This document shows, piece by piece, positions 1 through 9,572 of a DNA stretch of 64,000 nt. Where the stretch lies: positions 1-64,000 of the forward strand of contig NZ_JAAOCA010000030.1 of NCBI RefSeq assembly GCF_014694385.1. Direction: 5' to 3'. The DNA comes from Pseudomonas typographi (GTDB lineage: Bacteria > Pseudomonadota > Gammaproteobacteria > Pseudomonadales > Pseudomonadaceae). Position 1 is the stretch's first letter. Each line of letters begins with the position of its first letter. The notes beneath the pieces were generated by a model. That model searched no databases. It had not been told where the DNA came from and saw nothing but the letters and a program-made list of their open reading frames with translations. Position numbers and translations under genes: made by a program.

Positions 1-139
1 GCAATGCCCACCCCATGCCCCGGATCAGCCCCTGCGCCCGCCGCGCCAGGCGTTACCGGCGCTCAATCCACAAGCTCCCTGACCTCCCTCGGTTGGCCGT
101 TCATTTACCTGACCTGTCACTTGTGAGGAAGGCCCCACC
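1..139. other. Upstream stretch at the window edge
   Basis: One frame stays open from base 2 to a TGA near base 79 and could be the 3' end of a preceding gene, but too little is present to identify it. An AGGAAGG-like ribosome binding site precedes the ATG at 140. I see nothing else here. Confidence 0.3.
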
Positions 140-1486
140 ATGCCTGCTATTTCTGCGCAGCGTACCGCTTGGGCGGCGCTGCTTAAACGTTTGCATTTTT
201 ATATTGGCCTGTTCGTTGGGCCGTTTTTGTTGGTTGCCGCCCTGAGTGGGGTGCTGTACGCGCTCACCCCGCAGCTAGAGAACTGGCTGTATGCCAGCGC
301 GCTGCACACCGACGCCCGTGGCCCGGCGCTTACCCTGGCGCGGCAGGTGCGGCTGGCCCAGGCCCGGGTCGGTGACAACCTGGCGGTGGCCGCCGTGCGC
401 CCGGCCGTGGACGAGGGTAGCACCACCCGGGTGATGTTTAGCGCCCCCGGCTACGGCGCCTCGGAGCACCGCGCGGTATTTATCGACCCGGTGAACGGTG
501 AAGTGCGCGGCGACATGGCCGTATACGGCACAAGCGGCGTGTTGCCGTTACGCACCTGGCTGGACCAATTCCACCGTGGTTTGCTGCTCGGTGACGTTGG
601 CCGCTTGTACAGCGAACTGGCGGCGTCGTGGCTGTGGGTGGCGGCGTTGGGCGGTGTGTGGCTGTGGTGGCAACGGCCGGGCGCTGGCCGCCAGGGTGGG
701 CTGCGCGGCCTGCATGCCAGCAGTGGCCTGTGGCTGCTGTTGGGCTTTTTGTTCTTCTCGGCCACAGGGCTTACGTGGTCCCAATACGCGGGGGGTAACA
801 TCGGCGTGCTGCGCGCGCAATTCGGCTGGGCGACCCCCAGTGTGAATACCCAACTCGGCCACGCCCACGGCGGCACGGCCATGGGCGGTGAACACGCCGA
901 GCACCACATGGCCATGGATGGCGCCCCGATGGCGCTCGACCCTCAGGTGTTCGACCAGGTATTGGCTGCCGCCCGCGCGGCTGGTATCGACGCCAGCAAG
1001 GTCGAGATCCGCCCGGCCTTGGCGGCGAACACGGCCTGGGTGGTCAATGAGATAGACCGTAGCTGGCCGACCCAGGTCGATGCGGTGGCGCTCGACCCTT
1101 CCACCCTTGAAATCGTGGGCCACACTGAGTTTGCGCGGTTTCCACTGGCGGCCAAACTCACCCGCTGGGGCATCGATGCGCACATGGGCACGTTGTTCGG
1201 TCTGGCCAATCAACTGCTGTTGGTGACCACCGGCTTGGGGCTCTCGGTGATGGTGGTACTGGGCTACCTGATGTGGTGGCGCCGGCGCCCGGCACTCGGC
1301 CATGGCCCCACGCTGCTGGCCAGTTGGCGGCAACTGCCCGGGCGGGGCCGCCTGGCTGTGGTGGCGGCCGCCGGGTTGTTCGGCCTGTGCCTGCCGGTGA
1401 TGGGGGCCAGCCTTGTGTTGCTGCTGGCTTTTGATGCAGGGTTGAGCCTGCGCCAGCGCGGTGTACCGGCGGCGCTGGCGCCATAG
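140..1486 (+). CDS. PepSY-domain inner-membrane protein with His/Met-rich periplasmic segment
   Basis: This is a 448-residue PepSY-associated transmembrane protein (PiuB-like family), an inner-membrane family often tied to siderophore or metal uptake and ferric reduction. Hydrophobic helices are visible at about residues 20-42, 157-177, 191-212, 354-378 and 405-433. Large soluble loops lie between helices 1-2 and 3-4. The second loop carries a His/Met-rich stretch around residues 240-262, including HAHGG and HAEHHMAM, which suggests metal contact. The start at 140 has a good AGGAAGG Shine-Dalgarno sequence. The next gene is an SDR 82 bases downstream and need not be co-transcribed. The family call is firm; the substrate is inferred only. 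Confidence 0.85.
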   Translation: MPAISAQRTAWAALLKRLHFYIGLFVGPFLLVAALSGVLYALTPQLENWLYASALHTDARGPALTLARQVRLAQARVGDNLAVAAVRPAVDEGSTTRVMFSAPGYGASEHRAVFIDPVNGEVRGDMAVYGTSGVLPLRTWLDQFHRGLLLGDVGRLYSELAASWLWVAALGGVWLWWQRPGAGRQGGLRGLHASSGLWLLLGFLFFSATGLTWSQYAGGNIGVLRAQFGWATPSVNTQLGHAHGGTAMGGEHAEHHMAMDGAPMALDPQVFDQVLAAARAAGIDASKVEIRPALAANTAWVVNEIDRSWPTQVDAVALDPSTLEIVGHTEFARFPLAAKLTRWGIDAHMGTLFGLANQLLLVTTGLGLSVMVVLGYLMWWRRRPALGHGPTLLASWRQLPGRGRLAVVAAAGLFGLCLPVMGASLVLLLAFDAGLSLRQRGVPAALAP

Positions 1487-1568
1487 CCCGCCAGTCCCCC
1501 GTGCGAACGTCTGAACACTACACCGGGCCTGCGGGCCTGTTCATAATCTGCCCTGGGAACTCACGAGT

Positions 1569-2273
1569 ATGGCCATCGAAAAAGTCGCAATCATCACCGC
1601 CGGTGGCAGTGGCATGGGCGCCGCTGCCGCGCAACGCCTGGCCGCCGACGGGTACCGGGTGGGCGTGCTGTCGTCATCCGGCAAGGGCCAGGTGCTGGCT
1701 GAACAGTTAGGGGGCGTTGGCGTGACCGGCTCCAACCAATCCACCGAAGACCTGGGCCAATTGGTAGAAAAGGTCATGGCCCGCTGGGGCCGCATCGATG
1801 TGTTGGTCAACAGCGCGGGGCATGGCCCACGGGCGCCACTGCTTGAGATCAGCGACGAGGACTGGCACCGAGGCATGGACACCTACCTGCTGAACGTCAT
1901 CCGCCCCAGCCGGCTGGTGGCGCCGATCATGCAGGCGCAGCAAGGTGGGGCGATCATCAATATCTCCAGCGCCTGGGCGTTCGAACCCATCGATTTGTTT
2001 CCGACCTCGGCAGTGTTTCGCGCGGGGCTCGCCGCCTTTACCAAGTTGTTCGCCGACGGCTACGCCGAACACAACATTCGCATGAACAACATCCTGCCCG
2101 GCTGGATCGACAGCCTTCCAGCCACCGATGCGCGCCGTGCCAGCGTGCCGCTCAAGCGCTACGGCACTCGCGAGGAAATCGCTGCCACGGTGGCGTTTTT
2201 GGCAAGCGACGGTGCTGCCTACATCACCGGGCAGAACCTGCGGGTGGATGGCGGTTTGACGCGCTCGGTCTAG
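1569..2273 (+). CDS. Atypical short-chain dehydrogenase/reductase (SDR)
   Basis: This 234-residue Rossmann-fold protein has the dinucleotide-binding motif TAGGSGMG at residues 10-17 and the NSAG motif near residue 80. The usual YxxxK catalytic pair is missing: the region reads PTSAVFRAGLAAF, with Ser in the Tyr position and Arg in the Lys position (about residues 146-155). The serine-bearing strand (IINISSAW) and the C-terminal GQNLRVDGG signature are intact. It is therefore a full-length SDR in which classical proton relay is doubtful; it may bind NAD(P) with altered chemistry or act as a regulator. The start at 1569 gives the standard SDR N-terminus. The substrate is unknown. Confidence 0.88.
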   Translation: MAIEKVAIITAGGSGMGAAAAQRLAADGYRVGVLSSSGKGQVLAEQLGGVGVTGSNQSTEDLGQLVEKVMARWGRIDVLVNSAGHGPRAPLLEISDEDWHRGMDTYLLNVIRPSRLVAPIMQAQQGGAIINISSAWAFEPIDLFPTSAVFRAGLAAFTKLFADGYAEHNIRMNNILPGWIDSLPATDARRASVPLKRYGTREEIAATVAFLASDGAAYITGQNLRVDGGLTRSV

Positions 2274-2579
2274 CGCGGTGGGCCAGGCGGGGGAGAGTAG
2301 CGTTTGGCTTTTCGTTCATCCCGCTGCGCTGCGCGGATGTGGTGTTTCAGGCGTTCGCACACGCATTGACGGTTGTGTTTTGTGGCGAGGCATCGCGGGC
2401 TATGGCCAGTAGCGGCAACCCAACCCGGCTGCAAAAGGTACTCTCAAAATTGCGCAGCCAACGGCTGAAGCACTACCCAGCAAGGGCGCACAAGTTGCCG
2501 GGGCGGCGGCTGGCAAACCCGGCCGAAAGGTAGCAGTTGTGCAAGCCATCGGCCTGCCACGCATAGCGTGCCTACGGGG

Positions 2580-3329
2580 TTACAAGCTGGCGACGCCACC
2601 ATCGACCAGCAGCTCCGTTCCAACGACGAAGCGCGATTCGTCGGATGCCAAAAAAACCGCGGCCTTGGCCAGTTCCCAGGGCGTGCCCATACGGCCAATG
2701 GGCACCAGTGCACGGACCTGCGCCCGCAGGGCCTGCTGTTGCTCGGGTGTAGGTGCCAGCTTGGCCAACGCGGGGGTTTCAGTCGGGCCGGGGCTCAAAC
2801 CGTTGACCCGGATGCCGCGTGCCAGCAGTTCAGCCGACAAGGTGCGGGCCAACGACAGCAAGCCGGCCTTGCTGGCCGCGTAAGCGCTGCTTTGCGCCAG
2901 CCCGATATGGGCGCTGGCCGAGCCGCAGAGTATTACCGATGCGGGGTCGGCCAGCAGCGACGACATCGCTTGGATCAGGAAAAACGGCCCTTTGAGGTTG
3001 GTCGCCATAAGCCGATCCCAGCGAGCCTCGTCCCATGCTTGCAATGGCAAGTGAGTGACGTCGCCCGCATTGATGTACAGCACGTCCAGCCGGGGCCACT
3101 GGCGGGCCAGTGCTTGCGCCAGCGCGTGTTGCTCATCGATGGCCCCCGCATCGCAGCGGATCGCCAGCGCCGCCTTGCCCAGTGCCTGCCGCGCACATTC
3201 CAAGGCGGTTTCATCGCGGCCGGTGACGGCCACGGTGGCGCCTTCGGCCATGAATTGGCGCGCGGTTTCCAGGCCGATACCGCTGGTGCCGCCGGTGATG
3301 AGGGCAAACTTATCGCGTAGCCGGTTCAT
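2580..3329 (-). CDS. SDR family oxidoreductase
   Basis: This is a 249-residue classical SDR. It has TGGTSGIG at residues 12-19, NAG at 87-89, catalytic serine around 137-139, and YAASK with Y150 and K154. The C-terminal VGTELLVDGG motif is typical of the FabG-like branch. I chose the start at 3329 because residues from there match the usual SDR N-terminus; an in-frame ATG at 3353 would add eight unconserved residues. It diverges from an HxlR regulator that starts at 3423, so the regulator probably controls it. It probably reduces or oxidises a small carbonyl or alcohol; the substrate is not evident. Confidence 0.9.
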   Translation of the reverse strand: MNRLRDKFALITGGTSGIGLETARQFMAEGATVAVTGRDETALECARQALGKAALAIRCDAGAIDEQHALAQALARQWPRLDVLYINAGDVTHLPLQAWDEARWDRLMATNLKGPFFLIQAMSSLLADPASVILCGSASAHIGLAQSSAYAASKAGLLSLARTLSAELLARGIRVNGLSPGPTETPALAKLAPTPEQQQALRAQVRALVPIGRMGTPWELAKAAVFLASDESRFVVGTELLVDGGVASL

Positions 3330-3422
3330 GGTGTGCTTTCCGTGATTATTCATCGAAAAGCCAGTATTCCTCCCAGTAGTATCCTTTGTATAGTAGGCAC
3401 CTGTTGGATACTAACTAGGCTA

Positions 3423-3857
3423 ATGGAGCTTATGGCACCGCCACTGTCCCCCTCGCACACACCACCTCCCGTACCCGCCGATACGGGCGAACGCTGCCCG
3501 ATGGTGAGCTTCGTTAACCTGGTGTCGGGTAAGTGGGCCATTCCCATCCTGTACCGCTTGATCGTCATTGGCGCGCCTGTGCGTTTCAGCGAACTGCAAC
3601 GGGCGGTGGCCCCTATCACGCAGAAAGAGCTGACGCGGCAGTTGCGCTTGTTCGAGCGGCGAGGGTTGGTTCGGCGCAAGGTATACGCTGAGGTACCGCC
3701 GCGGGTGGAATACCAAGTGACCGAATTGGGCCGCTCGTTACGGCCGACCCTCGATTCACTGGCCGGCTGGATGCGCAGCCATGGCCAGGGGCTGGCCCAG
3801 GGTTACCCCGGTGCCGATCTGGCCGGTGAACGCAGTGCCCCAAAGGGCGGCGACTAG
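3423..3857 (+). CDS. HxlR family transcriptional regulator
   Basis: This 144-residue winged-helix protein has the HxlR signature: an early Cys (GERCPM), VSGKWAIPIL, RFSELQRAV, ITQKELTRQLR and the wing ending in EYQVTELG. HxlR proteins are DNA-binding regulators often responding to electrophiles or quinones through the conserved N-terminal Cys. The ATG at 3423 gives the compact family length; an upstream in-frame ATG at 3333 would overlap the divergent promoter. The divergent SDR is the likely target. Confidence 0.9.
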   Translation: MELMAPPLSPSHTPPPVPADTGERCPMVSFVNLVSGKWAIPILYRLIVIGAPVRFSELQRAVAPITQKELTRQLRLFERRGLVRRKVYAEVPPRVEYQVTELGRSLRPTLDSLAGWMRSHGQGLAQGYPGADLAGERSAPKGGD

Positions 3858-4871
3858 TGGAGCGCCCCGGCGGTAGGCAGCGCTATTTTGACGACGCTGC
3901 CGGCTTCGGCTTTTAGCCCGCGCAAAAGCACAACCGAAACCAGCAACCGGATTAACTTCACCGGCCCAGCACCCCCCAGGTTTCGGCGCCGGTGCGGTAT
4001 AGCCCACGATAAATGCCTACACCGCCACGGCGAAACTCACCTGCGTCATCCAGCCACCCAGACATGAGCATGCCGTGGGCTTGCAATAGATGCACGCGGG
4101 AACCGGGCCGCCACCCTGCCATCGTTTCGTAGGCAGCAAAGGCATTACGTACTTCCTGAATCTCGCGGGGCAGTCCGAGGGCACGCTTGCCACCAAGCAC
4201 GGCGGTCACTTGCTCAAGGCTCAGGGTGTTGTTTTCGATGGCCAGCGAGGCCTGGATGGTGCAAATGCGATTGCCACGGTGCAGGTGGGGGTGAGCTCCG
4301 ATTCTCGAAGCGCTAGAGCCGCCCCACCTGCTCGCTGACTTCCGAGACCAACGAGAGTATGTGGGGTGTAGGGTTCACGGGGGCTGATAACGACTCAAGG
4401 GCTTCTCTGTCTGGATCGGCAAATCCGGGCGGTAGTGCGGGCGAGCACGTACTGAGGCTCCGGCGCTGGGTGATGGTACACCGATCTACTTGTACGGTTA
4501 CCGGTTCAGGGAACCCTTGCCGGCCCGTAATTAGGGGCAATGAGCAGGGACGCATGATTTAGGTTGGCCCACCGTCGCTGAGTCCGTGAGCAATGCCAGC
4601 TACCGCAATGCCGGGCGCCCCGACAGCGGCCTGCATCCCTATTAAGGCGCCCTTATATGCCCCGACGGATGGATCACCCATGGGGGATGTTCCGCCGAAA
4701 AGCGTTCTCACTTGCGAGGTATGGGGCGCCGCCGGTAGTGCTCGCGCCCGCACTGGGTCAGGCGCGGCTGGAAGGCATTCACGGCGTTTGGTTTTCCGAC
4801 GTCCTTGACGAGTCATTTGTATTCTGTTTTAAGTAATATAAATATCAGTACATTCCTTATTTGAGAATATA
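3858..4871. other. Non-coding and decayed stretch
   Basis: About 1 kb lies between the HxlR gene and the next LysR gene without an intact gene. The only recognisable content is a decayed Fic-family gene on the minus strand (about 3995-4380). Open frames at 4559-4816 on the minus strand and 4593-4808 on the plus strand match no family I recognise and have no good ribosome binding site. The last 60 bases before 4872 are AT-rich and probably hold the promoter of the LysR gene. Confidence 0.6.
3995..4380 (-). pseudogene. Fic-family (AMP-transferase) gene remnant
   Basis: Reading the minus strand from about 4380, NPTPHILSLVSEVSEQVGRL resembles the N-terminus of Fic-family proteins. It is followed by a stop and a frameshift near 4300-4320. 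The frame then resumes with RGNRICTIQASLAIENNTLS, LEQVTAVLGGKRALGLPREI and later RRGGVGIYRG, which are Fic-family blocks. The remainder, including the catalytic HPFxxGNGR region, is missing and the frame runs into unrelated sequence. At least one nonsense change, one frameshift and a 3' truncation make this non-functional as a Fic enzyme. Assignment is from remembered family motifs; boundaries are approximate. Confidence 0.6.
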
Positions 4872-5747
4872 ATGGACTCGGAATCGCTCAAGATCTTCTG
4901 CTCGGTGGCGGCCGAGTTGAGCATTACCCATGCGGCAACGCGGCTCGGGCGGGCGCCCTCCAACGTCACCACCCGCATCCAGCAACTGGAAGCCGATATC
5001 GGCACCGAGCTGTTCGTGCGCACAGGCAAACGCATGGCGTTGTCCACGGCGGGTGAGCGCTTCCTTGATTACGCGCGCCGGCTGCTGGCGCTGGAGAGCG
5101 AGGCCAGGCACGTGGTGACGGGAGGGCGCGAGGGCGGCACGCTACGCGTCGGCAGCATGGAAAGCACCGCCGCCAGCCGCTTGCCATCGCTGCTGGCCGG
5201 TTACCACGCGCGCTATCCAACGACGCGGCTGGAACTCATCACCGGCCCATCGCGGCCACTGCTTGAGCAAGTTCGAACCGGCAGGCTGGACTGTGCCTTC
5301 GTCGCACTGCCGCCGTCATTCGCAGGGGCCAGCGCGCTGGGTGAACTAGGGCTGGCGGCGGCGCCGGCCTGGCGCGAAGACCTGCGGCTGTTGCTGCCTG
5401 CCAGCGAATCGGCTGTGTGCCGTGCCGCCGACGTGCGTACGCGCTCCTTGGCCGCGTTTCCCCTGGGGTGCGTCTATCGCAGTATCGCCGAGGATGTGTT
5501 GGGGGTTGCCGGCTCGACCGAATGGAAGGTGCAGGAAATGGCGTCCTACCATGCCATGATCGCCTGTGTCGCGGCGGGCAGTTGCGTGACGTTGCTGCCC
5601 GCGAGCGTACTCAAGCTGCAGAGCGTGCCCACTGCCATGAAGGCGCTGCCCGCAGGGCGTGCCGATACCCTGCTGGTGTGGCGTGAAGGATACGACGTGC
5701 CTGCGTTTCGCCACTTGCTGGATCAACTGGGCGAGGCCGGCAAATGA
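4872..5747 (+). CDS. LysR family transcriptional regulator
   Basis: This 291-residue LysR-type regulator has an N-terminal winged helix-turn-helix (residues about 2-60, with AATRLGRAPSNVTTRIQQLE) and a C-terminal substrate-binding domain of the periplasmic-binding fold. Its stop overlaps the start of the following MFS gene by four bases (ATGA at 5744-5747), so the two are translationally coupled and the regulator probably controls the exporter. This same-strand arrangement is less usual than the divergent layout of most LysR pairs. Confidence 0.92.
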   Translation: MDSESLKIFCSVAAELSITHAATRLGRAPSNVTTRIQQLEADIGTELFVRTGKRMALSTAGERFLDYARRLLALESEARHVVTGGREGGTLRVGSMESTAASRLPSLLAGYHARYPTTRLELITGPSRPLLEQVRTGRLDCAFVALPPSFAGASALGELGLAAAPAWREDLRLLLPASESAVCRAADVRTRSLAAFPLGCVYRSIAEDVLGVAGSTEWKVQEMASYHAMIACVAAGSCVTLLPASVLKLQSVPTAMKALPAGRADTLLVWREGYDVPAFRHLLDQLGEAGK

Positions 5748-6892
5748 CCGCCTTTATTCGATCAGCGGATTTGCGGAATCTGCGCTCTGCTGCTGAAGCT
5801 GCATTGGTCATGGCCGTGGGCATGGGTTTCGGCCGCTTTGCCTTCACCGCCGTGTTTCCACATATGCTGCAAGACGGTGTGCTCAGCTTACGCGCAGGCA
5901 GCTTTGCCGCCTCGGCCAACTACGCCGGCTATCTTCTCGGTGCGCTCCTCGCGGTTCGGGCGCAGGCGCGCAATGCGCATCGCCTGTGCCTATGGTCGGT
6001 CATCGGCACGGCCATCTGCCTGGCGGTGTTGGCACTGCCGGTGCCTATTTGGGCCATCGTCGCGGTGCGCGGCTTGGCCGGGGCGTTCAGCGCGCTGTCG
6101 ATGGTGGCCGCATCGCTGTGGCTGTTGCAGCACCGAGGGCATTTGCGGGGCGCACCGCTGTTGTATGCCGGCGTTGGCATCGGCATCGCCTTGTCGGCCG
6201 AACTGCTGGTGCTGGGGGCGCATGCCGGCTTGCGCAGCGCCGGCATGTGGTTAATGTTGGGCCTGGTGGCCCTGGCCATCGGCCTGGCGGCAGCACCTGG
6301 CCTGATCGCCAGCGCCAGCGAAACCCAGGGCGTTGCCACCCCGCCCGGGCCTTCGACGGCGCCATCGGTGTCGGCGTGGCCACTGGTCACGATCTACGGG
6401 TTGGCGGGCCTGGGATACATTGTGACGGCAACCTACCTGCCGCTGCTGGTTCACGCCGTGTTGCCCGATCTGAACCCAGCCCACGTCTGGGCGCTGTTCG
6501 GCCTGGGCGCCGTGCCTTCTTGCTTCTTATGGCACCGCATCCACGAACGGTTGGGCACCCGCAGTGCGCTGCAGTTGAACCTCGTTCTTCAAGCCCTGGG
6601 GGTGGCACTGCCTGCCTTAACCCCGTCGGCTGCCAGCTATGTGCTGAGCGCTTTGCTCGTTGGCGGGACGTTCATGGGCACTGTCACCATCGCCATGCCC
6701 GCCGCACAGCGCATCGCACGCCAGGCGGGAACGAACTTGCTGGCGACGATGACCCTTGTCTACGGCGTCGGCCAAATCGCAGGCCCCGTGCTGGCCGAGA
6801 CGCTGCGGGGGCACAGCCACACCTTCGCCAGTTCCCTGCTGGCAGCCAGCGCCGCATTGTTGCTGGCTGCGCTGGTAAGCCTTCGCCTTTAG
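5744..6892 (+). CDS. YbfB/YjiJ family MFS transporter
   Basis: This 382-residue polytopic membrane protein opens with an amphipathic tail and then MAVGMGFGRFAFTAVFPHML, the signature start of the YbfB/YjiJ branch of the major facilitator superfamily. About eleven to twelve hydrophobic helices can be followed through the protein. It overlaps the upstream LysR gene by four bases, so expression is probably coupled. The family is generally uncharacterised; export of a small molecule is likely but the substrate cannot be read from the sequence. Confidence 0.9.
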   Translation: MTAFIRSADLRNLRSAAEAALVMAVGMGFGRFAFTAVFPHMLQDGVLSLRAGSFAASANYAGYLLGALLAVRAQARNAHRLCLWSVIGTAICLAVLALPVPIWAIVAVRGLAGAFSALSMVAASLWLLQHRGHLRGAPLLYAGVGIGIALSAELLVLGAHAGLRSAGMWLMLGLVALAIGLAAAPGLIASASETQGVATPPGPSTAPSVSAWPLVTIYGLAGLGYIVTATYLPLLVHAVLPDLNPAHVWALFGLGAVPSCFLWHRIHERLGTRSALQLNLVLQALGVALPALTPSAASYVLSALLVGGTFMGTVTIAMPAAQRIARQAGTNLLATMTLVYGVGQIAGPVLAETLRGHSHTFASSLLAASAALLLAALVSLRL

Positions 6893-7015
6893 CGCTGATC
6901 GAAGCACCGTGTCGGCTGAAGAAAAACCGGAGCAACATCAAAGCCGTCGAGGCTCCGTACGCCGCTACATCACATTGGACGCGATCCAGCGAAGCGGTCG
7001 ATGCGAGCAAGCGCC

Positions 7016-8026
7016 TCACCCACTGGCCAGCGGGGGCAGGTGCCTGCTAGCGCCGGGCGGCACCCCCATGATGCGCTTGAAGGCGCGGCTGAAGGCGGAC
7101 TGGGAGGTGTAGCCGAGGCGCTGCGCCACGGCCTCGATAGGCTGCTTGTCCTGGGTCAGCCACTGGCTGGCGAGGCGCATCCGCAGCTCGGTGGCGTAGC
7201 GTAGTGGCGGCGTGCCGATGGTGGCTTGGAAGCGTTCGGCGAACACCGAGCGGGAGGTATGGCATTGCGCCGCCAACTCCGCCACGGTCCAGTCGCGGCC
7301 TGGATGGCGGTGCAGCGCCAGAATGGCGCGGGCGAGCCGAGGGTCGCGCAGCGCGGCCACCAGGCCAGATGCGTTATCACAGCCGCATTCGACCCAGCCA
7401 CGCACGATCATCGACGCCACCACATCCGCGAGCCGTGCAAGGATGCCGGCGAAGCCGATGCGCCCGGAACAGATTTCGAGCTTCATGGCGGCGAGGATCG
7501 GCAGAAGCCCTGGATAGCGCTCGCCTGTGGCATCCACCACCATCAGGCCAGGCATCAGCCGGCCAAGGCCCTGCATGCCGCCAAGGTCAAACGCCATGCA
7601 CCCGTAAAAAAGGATAGTGCTCGGGGTGATGCCGCTGGTGGGGCATGCATTGACCGCGCACACGGTGTCGCCTAGCGGGGCCGCTTCGAAACTGCCGATG
7701 TCCTGGGCCGGGAGGTCCGGGCTGGACACAAGCTGGTGAGCTCCGCCCTGGGGTATGAACACAGCATTGCCAGCCGTGAGTGGGTGCAGGGTGCCGTCGT
7801 CGGTGCGCAGGATGGCAGCGCCGACGGCGAGAAAATGGAAGTAGGCATGCCCGGGCTTGGCCCCGAAACTCAGGCCGAAGGAGGGGCCGGTTTCAATGCG
7901 GCGGTACTGAACGCCACGCAGGCGCATGCCGGTCAGCAGTTCGCTGATGAGGTCGGACGATAGGGCGAATGGATCTGGGGCAGCCATTTTCGGGGTTTCA
8001 ATCAAATATTGGAGATTTTCTATCAT
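7016..8026 (-). CDS. AraC family transcriptional regulator (cupin sensor)
   Basis: This protein of up to 336 residues has an N-terminal cupin-type sensor (FHFLAVGAAILRTDDG, AVFIPQGGAHQLVS) and a C-terminal double helix-turn-helix of the AraC/XylS type (WTVAELAAQCHTSRSVFAER and AVAQRLGYTSQSAFSRAFKR). An alternative start is the ATG at 7987; neither has a strong ribosome binding site. It diverges from an MFS gene starting at 8088, only 61 bases away, and most likely regulates that exporter from the shared intergenic region. Confidence 0.9.
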   Translation of the reverse strand: MIENLQYLIETPKMAAPDPFALSSDLISELLTGMRLRGVQYRRIETGPSFGLSFGAKPGHAYFHFLAVGAAILRTDDGTLHPLTAGNAVFIPQGGAHQLVSSPDLPAQDIGSFEAAPLGDTVCAVNACPTSGITPSTILFYGCMAFDLGGMQGLGRLMPGLMVVDATGERYPGLLPILAAMKLEICSGRIGFAGILARLADVVASMIVRGWVECGCDNASGLVAALRDPRLARAILALHRHPGRDWTVAELAAQCHTSRSVFAERFQATIGTPPLRYATELRMRLASQWLTQDKQPIEAVAQRLGYTSQSAFSRAFKRIMGVPPGASRHLPPLASG

Positions 8027-8087
8027 AGATCATCCCGTTTTTCACGCCTAGAATCCGGTTTTGATGGTTTTCTAAGGGTGTTTTGCG

Positions 8088-9338
8088 ATGAGTGACTGTG
8101 TTTGTGATGCGGTAGGCGACCCCAGCCAGGGCAACGCACCCGCGATAGCGCCGGCGTCGCCGGCCTGGATGGCGGTGTTCTCGCTGGCGATGGGGGTGTT
8201 CGGGTTGTTAACGGCAGAGTACCTCCCGGCCAGCCTGCTGACGCCGATGGCTGCCGGATTGGGGGTATCGGAGGCGCTGGCGGGCCAAGCGGTGACCGTC
8301 ACCGCAGTGGTGGCGCTGTTTGCCGGCTTATTGGTACCGAGCCTGACACGCGGGATCGACCGGCGGGTGGTATTACTGGGCTTTTCCCTGTTGATGATCG
8401 CCTCCAATGTACTGGTGGCCTTATCGTCCAACTTGGCGGTGCTGCTGGCGATGCGGGTACTGCTCGGCATCGCCCTGGGTGGCTTCTGGAGCATGGCGGC
8501 GGCGGTGGCGATGCGCCTTGTACCTGCAGCGCTGCTTCCTCGCGCGCTGTCGATTATCTTCAGCGGCATTGCGGTGGGCACCGTCGTCGCAGTGCCGTTG
8601 GGTAGTTACCTGGGCGGGTTGTATGGCTGGCGCAGTGCTTTCGTGGCCGCTGCCGCCGTAGGGGTGGTGACGCTGGCCTTCCAGTGGTTCACGCTGCCGC
8701 CTATGGCAGCACGCAGAACGGCACGGCTCAGAACAGTGCTGGACCTGCTGTTGCGCCCTGGCATTGCCGTGGGAATGCTAGGCTGCGTACTCGCACACAC
8801 GGGCCACTTCGCGCTGTTCACCTATATCCGCCCGTTCCTGGAAAGCACCGCGGGCGTTGGGGCAGACGGGCTGGCGCTGATGTTGTTGGGGTTCGGGGTG
8901 GCGAACTTCGCCGGCACCCTGCTGGCCGGTTGGCTGATGGAACGCAGTTTGCGCGGGACACTGGCATTGATGCCTGGCTTGGTCGGCGTGGCGGCGTTTG
9001 CGTTGGTGCTGCTGCCTGCCTCTGTCACGGGGCAGGCGTTGTTGGTGGCGATCTGGGGGATGGCTTTCGGCGGCGTGCCGGTGGCCTGGTCGAACTGGGT
9101 AGCGCGTTCGGTGCCCGATCAGGCGGAAAGCGCAGGCGGTATGGTCGTAGCCTCGGTGCAATCGTCCATCGCCGCCGGGGCCGCTGCGGGGGGCGCGATG
9201 TTCGCCTTCAGCGGCATAGCAGGTGTGTTTATCGTTGGTGGAACGCTGATGCTGCTCGCGGCGCTGCTGATCGCGCTGCGGGTCAAGGTCGAAGCCCCGC
9301 GGCACGGCGCAGGGGCTAGTCCTACGCTACATCTTTAA
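8088..9338 (+). CDS. MFS transporter (DHA1/AraJ-like)
   Basis: This 416-residue major facilitator has about twelve transmembrane helices. It has the drug:H+ antiporter type start (VFGLLTAEYLPASLLTPMA), the LVPSLTRGIDRR cytoplasmic loop 2-3 and a central loop around residue 205. The N-terminal 20 residues are hydrophilic. It is divergent from the AraC regulator at 7016-8026, the probable controller. Sugar or drug efflux is the usual role of this group; no specific substrate is evident. Confidence 0.9.
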   Translation: MSDCVCDAVGDPSQGNAPAIAPASPAWMAVFSLAMGVFGLLTAEYLPASLLTPMAAGLGVSEALAGQAVTVTAVVALFAGLLVPSLTRGIDRRVVLLGFSLLMIASNVLVALSSNLAVLLAMRVLLGIALGGFWSMAAAVAMRLVPAALLPRALSIIFSGIAVGTVVAVPLGSYLGGLYGWRSAFVAAAAVGVVTLAFQWFTLPPMAARRTARLRTVLDLLLRPGIAVGMLGCVLAHTGHFALFTYIRPFLESTAGVGADGLALMLLGFGVANFAGTLLAGWLMERSLRGTLALMPGLVGVAAFALVLLPASVTGQALLVAIWGMAFGGVPVAWSNWVARSVPDQAESAGGMVVASVQSSIAAGAAAGGAMFAFSGIAGVFIVGGTLMLLAALLIALRVKVEAPRHGAGASPTLHL

Positions 9339-9572
9339 CAGTGGACCATAAGGCAGCACCCACCGCTTCCACCCTTTTGAAAAAACGGGCATTGGGCACC
9401 GCGAGCCACACCATGGCCAGTTGGCGTTATGTAGGGATCGCTGGGCGAAGGCACAGGTAAGCGGTAGCAGCCCTATAATCAAAGCCGGCTGACGATGCAG
9501 GTTCCTCTCTCGGCGCCGTATCAACGGGGATTTACCGTAAACGAGATAACCGGGTACTCAAGCAGAGGCATT

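Noticed and set aside
4559..4816. Possible small gene on either strand
   Set aside because: Both strands are open with similar quality, there is no ribosome binding site and no recognised domain.
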